A DNA stretch of 8,923 nucleotides. Source: an uncultured bacterium. GTDB taxonomy: Bacteria; Planctomycetota; Phycisphaerae; Phycisphaerales; SM1A02. Made by a program: the position numbers and the translations under genes. The notes beneath the pieces are model-generated. The model saw only the letters and a list, made by a program, of their open reading frames with translations. It searched no databases and was not told the DNA's origin. Shown one piece after another: positions 6,375 through 8,923 of the stretch. Where the stretch lies: NCBI GenBank assembly GCA_903938205.1, contig CAJACJ010000249.1:1-8923 (forward strand), written 5' to 3'. Each line of letters opens with the position of its first letter. The stretch's first letter is position 1.

Positions 6375-7673
6375 TTACATATTTTCAAATCGCAAACTTT
6401 CAGCAAGACGCGGATCTTTCGTGCAAAGCAAGCCCATGGAACTTAAGCGGCTCAGAGTTGTGCCGACAAGCATGAGCATGAATCCAACAAGCAAAATCCA
6501 ATTCCATGGATTTAGAAAATGCGCGCTTTCGTTGGAGTAGTGCGCCAAAATTTGTTCGTAAGAACTGTAGGCGCCAATGTCATGCGGAATTATTGGCTGG
6601 ATCAAATAGAACAAATCAAACCATTGAGAAGCCAACATCCACACGCAGGCGAAGAGCAACGTACCGCGCCACCGCTTCGTCCATCGGCTGATTAAAAACA
6701 AGAATGGCAGAATGAAATGCCCGAACAAAAGAACCACGCTGACCACGCGCCACTCGCCAAGTTGGCGCGCCAAGAACCACGCGGTTTCTTCCGGAATGTT
6801 TGCGTACCAAATCAACATGTATTGACTAAATGCAATGTAGGCCCAGAACACAACGCCAAACGCGAAAAGTAATTTTCCAATGTCTTGATAGTGCTCGGTG
6901 GTGATGATGCCTTTGAGATAGCCCAACGCTTGTAAGCGCAAGCACACAATTCCGATGTAGGCGAATCCACCAGTGCAGCAACCCACGAAGAAATACACGC
7001 CGAACATGGTGCTGAACCACGCTGGGTTCAGGCTCATGATCCAGTCAAAGGCCGCGAATGATGTGGTCAAGCCAAATAAAATCGCGGCTGGTCCGGCCCA
7101 CTTTTCCAATTTCTTTGTGCGCGCCATGGAACCATCGCTGTCTTGCGCGACTGAATTGCTTACGAAGAAGCGCGACAAAACAAACCATGTCACCAAATAC
7201 ACGGCGGCTCGAATCATGAAGAATTTGTCATTCAGAAACGCGGCTTTCTTGCCCACAAGTTCCGCCTCTTCCAAAGAAATCAGTTTGAGCGCGTCAAGAT
7301 TGGCCCAAGGAAAGATGACACTGAGATCGCCCTTCCACCAATAGAAGACGAACGGCAAGAACCCAATCCAAACCCATTGCAGATTTGATGCGATTGCTTC
7401 CGCAGGGCGCCGCACCACAACGCTCCAACCCGCGTGCGTGATGTGATGCACGATCAAGAAGAACAATCCACCCAATGAAACGCTGGTGACAAACAACCAC
7501 GATTGCATCCAGAAGCGGAGAAATAAGCCTTGGTCTGGCGAGCGCATACCCACGAAAAAAGCCGCGACTAAAATTACGAATCCAACAAGTCGCAACATGA
7601 ATCCCGGCCTGGCTAATCCGTCAGCGCGAATATTGGAAGAACTTAAATTCAGGACGGTGGCGCTGGCGCTCAT
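6375..7673 (-). CDS. actF: Alternative complex III membrane subunit ActF (NrfD/PsrC-like)
   Basis: This 432-residue integral membrane protein is one of two NrfD-like subunits of the quinol:cytochrome c oxidoreductase ACIII. Ten helices can be drawn, near 25-43, 56-76, 97-113, 152-171, 194-213, 223-248, 267-288, 309-329, 336-358 and 390-410. Recognised family segments are HHITHAGW (76-83), FDWIMSL.P.WFSTMFG (209-225) and FSQYMLIWYANIPEET (282-297). The gene follows actE, which distinguishes it from the paralogous actC that normally lies upstream of actD. ActF is thought to help anchor the complex and possibly move protons; quinol oxidation is attributed mainly to ActC. The ATG overlaps the actE stop by one base (TAATG), and a strong GGAGGT site lies six bases upstream, so the start is secure. 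Confidence 0.95.
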   Translation of the reverse strand: MSASATVLNLSSSNIRADGLARPGFMLRLVGFVILVAAFFVGMRSPDQGLFLRFWMQSWLFVTSVSLGGLFFLIVHHITHAGWSVVVRRPAEAIASNLQWVWIGFLPFVFYWWKGDLSVIFPWANLDALKLISLEEAELVGKKAAFLNDKFFMIRAAVYLVTWFVLSRFFVSNSVAQDSDGSMARTKKLEKWAGPAAILFGLTTSFAAFDWIMSLNPAWFSTMFGVYFFVGCCTGGFAYIGIVCLRLQALGYLKGIITTEHYQDIGKLLFAFGVVFWAYIAFSQYMLIWYANIPEETAWFLARQLGEWRVVSVVLLFGHFILPFLFLISRWTKRWRGTLLFACVWMLASQWFDLFYLIQPIIPHDIGAYSSYEQILAHYSNESAHFLNPWNWILLVGFMLMLVGTTLSRLSSMGLLCTKDPRLAESLRFENM

Positions 7674-8434
7674 TACTTTACCTCCGCAATTGACGTGGAA
7701 GGATTGGTAAATGAATTCACGGTTGCATTGCTTAATTGAACATGCGTTGGTGAAGCGCTTGCGTTGTCAGTCACTTTGGTTCCCGCAGGAACGTCCGAAG
7801 CCAGAGCATTTTGACTGCGCTGCAATGCTTTCACATACGCCGCAATCGCCCAGCGATCTTCGGTTGGAATTTGGCTTCCATACCCAGCCATATTTCGAAT
7901 GCCGTATGTGATGCTGTTGAACAATTGTCCCATTGGTTGAACGGTGACAAGCTCATCGTGCACCAAATTCTTGGCCTGCACCCACACGGTTCCATTCACG
8001 GGACCGTTTGTGTTGGCGACCAATTCCATGGCGCGCTGATTCACAATGCCATTGCCGCCGCCAGAAATTCCGTGGCACACCGAGCAATAGATATTGAAAC
8101 GCTCTTGACCTCGACGAAGCGTGGCGAAATCCATTTTGATTTGAGATGGAAGAACATTGGCCCATTGACCATCGATTACCCCGTCATACAAATGCGCGTC
8201 AAGATATGTCTCGCCACGAGCGACCGCGTTCATCACTGGCGGACGCATGGTGTTGCCGTCAGCAAACAGTGGATTGACGGCCTGCGTTTTGTACTTGGAT
8301 TGAAACGCCATGTCCTGAATAATGTGGATTGGAAGATTAGAGTTGGGGGTGCTACGAACGCGCGCGATAATGGCGGGCGGCAAGAGCAAGCACAGCAGCA
8401 AGATGAGTCCAACGAAAATAAAGATGCGTGGCAT
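7673..8434 (-). CDS. actE: Alternative complex III monohaem cytochrome c subunit ActE
   Basis: This 253-residue cytochrome c is the ACIII subunit that is thought to hand electrons to the oxidase. An N-terminal hydrophobic segment (about 4-25) probably stays as an anchor. Its cysteine (C15, context LLLC) does not fit a lipobox, so lipid attachment looks unlikely. The region 39-75 (IQDMAFQSK...FADG...RPPV....ARG) matches the conserved ActE N-terminal part. Haem binding is shown by CSVCH at 117-121, followed by GISGGGNG. NMAGYGSQIP (181-190) offers Met182 as the distal ligand, and DRWAIAAYVKALQRSQ (193-208) is the last cytochrome helix. A Ser/Thr/Asn-rich tail of about 45 residues follows. The start lies five bases after actD, with GGAGG ten bases upstream. 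Confidence 0.95.
   Translation of the reverse strand: MPRIFIFVGLILLLCLLLPPAIIARVRSTPNSNLPIHIIQDMAFQSKYKTQAVNPLFADGNTMRPPVMNAVARGETYLDAHLYDGVIDGQWANVLPSQIKMDFATLRRGQERFNIYCSVCHGISGGGNGIVNQRAMELVANTNGPVNGTVWVQAKNLVHDELVTVQPMGQLFNSITYGIRNMAGYGSQIPTEDRWAIAAYVKALQRSQNALASDVPAGTKVTDNASASPTHVQLSNATVNSFTNPSTSIAEVK
7680..7685 (-). promoter_or_regulatory. Strong ribosome-binding site of actF
   Basis: GGAGGT lies six bases before the actF ATG and is embedded in the last actE codons (Glu-Val-Lys-stop). With the TAATG overlap it indicates reinitiation or coupled translation of actE and actF. Confidence 0.8.
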
Positions 8435-8439
8435 GACGA

Positions 8440-8923
8440 TTAGGCCTCCACCATCTCGACGGCCTTGGCGCCAAGATCCTTCAGGAATTGTTCGGTGCGA
8501 CTGGCGAAGAAACGCGGGTCACGTGATTCGATCACAATGAAAAACCGGTCGTCAGTGACGCGCAAGAATCGCTTGTTGGAAAGCAGCGGATGATTCCACC
8601 GAGGCAATCCATTGAACAGGAACATAATGCCAACGGCGCTCAACGCGGAAAGCAAAATGGTGAGTTCAAACATGACAGGAATAAAAGCCGGCATACTGAT
8701 CAGTGGTTTGCCGCTGATTAAGAATGGATATCCGGTGACCCACACCAACGCCCAAATTGAGAAACTTGCGGCGTTGGTAAATGCTTGCAAGCAAAAACCA
8801 ATCGTGGTGCCTGTGAGACCAGCGCCAAACACAAGCACTGGCAAAATAGTTCGCTTGATTCCCATGGCTTTATCAAGACCGTGCACGGGGAATGGCGTGT
8901 GGCAATCCCACCAACGAAAACCT
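8440..8923 (-). CDS. actD: Alternative complex III subunit ActD (DUF3341), 5' end beyond right edge
   Basis: The reading frame is open to the right edge and encodes 160 residues here. ActD is the two-helix membrane subunit of ACIII and carries no redox centre. The visible sequence begins with a DCHTPFPVHGLDKAMG segment, the conserved family pattern before helix 1. Helix 1 (ILPVLVFGAGLTGTTIGFCL) and helix 2 (FIPVMFELTILLSALSAVGI) follow, with the WPAFIPV-like MPAFIPV between them. The C-terminal domain has NGLPRWNHPLL, RVTDDRFFIVIESRDPRF and LGAKAVEMVE. A GTG at 8884-8886 could be taken as a start, but it encodes the Val of FPVHGLD and conserved residues continue upstream, so the true start is outside the window. 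The usual family length of about 170-200 residues means only a few tens of residues are missing. Confidence 0.95.
   Translation of the reverse strand, partial: GFRWWDCHTPFPVHGLDKAMGIKRTILPVLVFGAGLTGTTIGFCLQAFTNAASFSIWALVWVTGYPFLISGKPLISMPAFIPVMFELTILLSALSAVGIMFLFNGLPRWNHPLLSNKRFLRVTDDRFFIVIESRDPRFFASRTEQFLKDLGAKAVEMVEA
8445..8449 (-). promoter_or_regulatory. Ribosome-binding site of actE
   Basis: GGAGG lies ten bases before the actE ATG, within the last codons of actD (Val-Glu-Ala). The spacing is slightly long but the match is good, and no competing ATG is nearby. Confidence 0.6.

Noticed and set aside
5943..6446. A 167-codon plus-strand frame opposite the small membrane protein
   Set aside because: The minus-strand gene has a membrane helix, a recalled family motif and ATGA coupling to sco. 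The plus-strand frame has none of these.
7811..8443. A 210-codon plus-strand frame opposite actE
   Set aside because: It is antisense to actE, which has clear cytochrome c motifs. No ribosome-binding site or family feature supports the plus-strand frame.
1..8923. Mobile element, CRISPR array, tRNA or phage-related content
   Set aside because: Almost every base falls in recognised respiratory genes. No repeats, transposase motifs or RNA gene structures were seen.

Overview
The window is one block of aerobic respiratory-chain genes, all read from the minus strand, so gene order runs from high to low coordinates. It joins the end of an alternative complex III (ACIII, act) operon to a complete caa3-type cytochrome c oxidase (cox) cluster. 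The family content (ACIII next to a SCO protein and an A2-type caa3 oxidase) and the protein style suggest a Gram-negative bacterium of the Planctomycetes/PVC or a related group. That assignment is inference from remembered family resemblance; there is no rRNA or other marker here.

Layout in transcription order: actD (5' end beyond the right edge), actE (monoheme cytochrome c), actF (ten-helix NrfD-like membrane subunit), a 133-residue single-helix membrane protein of unknown function, a SCO/SenC copper chaperone, coxB (subunit II with CuA and a fused C-terminal cytochrome c), coxA (haem-copper subunit I), coxC (subunit III, with a large insert and a TTG start), coxD (short three-helix subunit IV), a 123-base gap, and a second, divergent subunit III-like gene cut by the left edge. 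Spacing is tight in the act part (1-base and 4-base overlaps, good Shine-Dalgarno sites) and looser in the cox part (9 to 49 bases, weaker sites). No gene-free stretch exceeds 300 bases, and I see no RNA gene, mobile element, CRISPR array or convincing terminator.

How the genes work together: ACIII oxidises quinol and passes electrons to cytochrome c (ActE, then the cytochrome domain fused to CoxB). CuA of CoxB then feeds haem a and the haem a3-CuB site of CoxA, where O2 is reduced and protons are pumped. The SCO protein probably helps build CuA. Co-transcription suggests that ACIII and the oxidase are made together and may form a supercomplex. The system is known in outline. The less-described parts are the 133-residue membrane protein, the subunit III paralogue that lacks two conserved carboxylates, the coxC insert, and a Cys-Cys pair beside a CuA ligand in CoxB.
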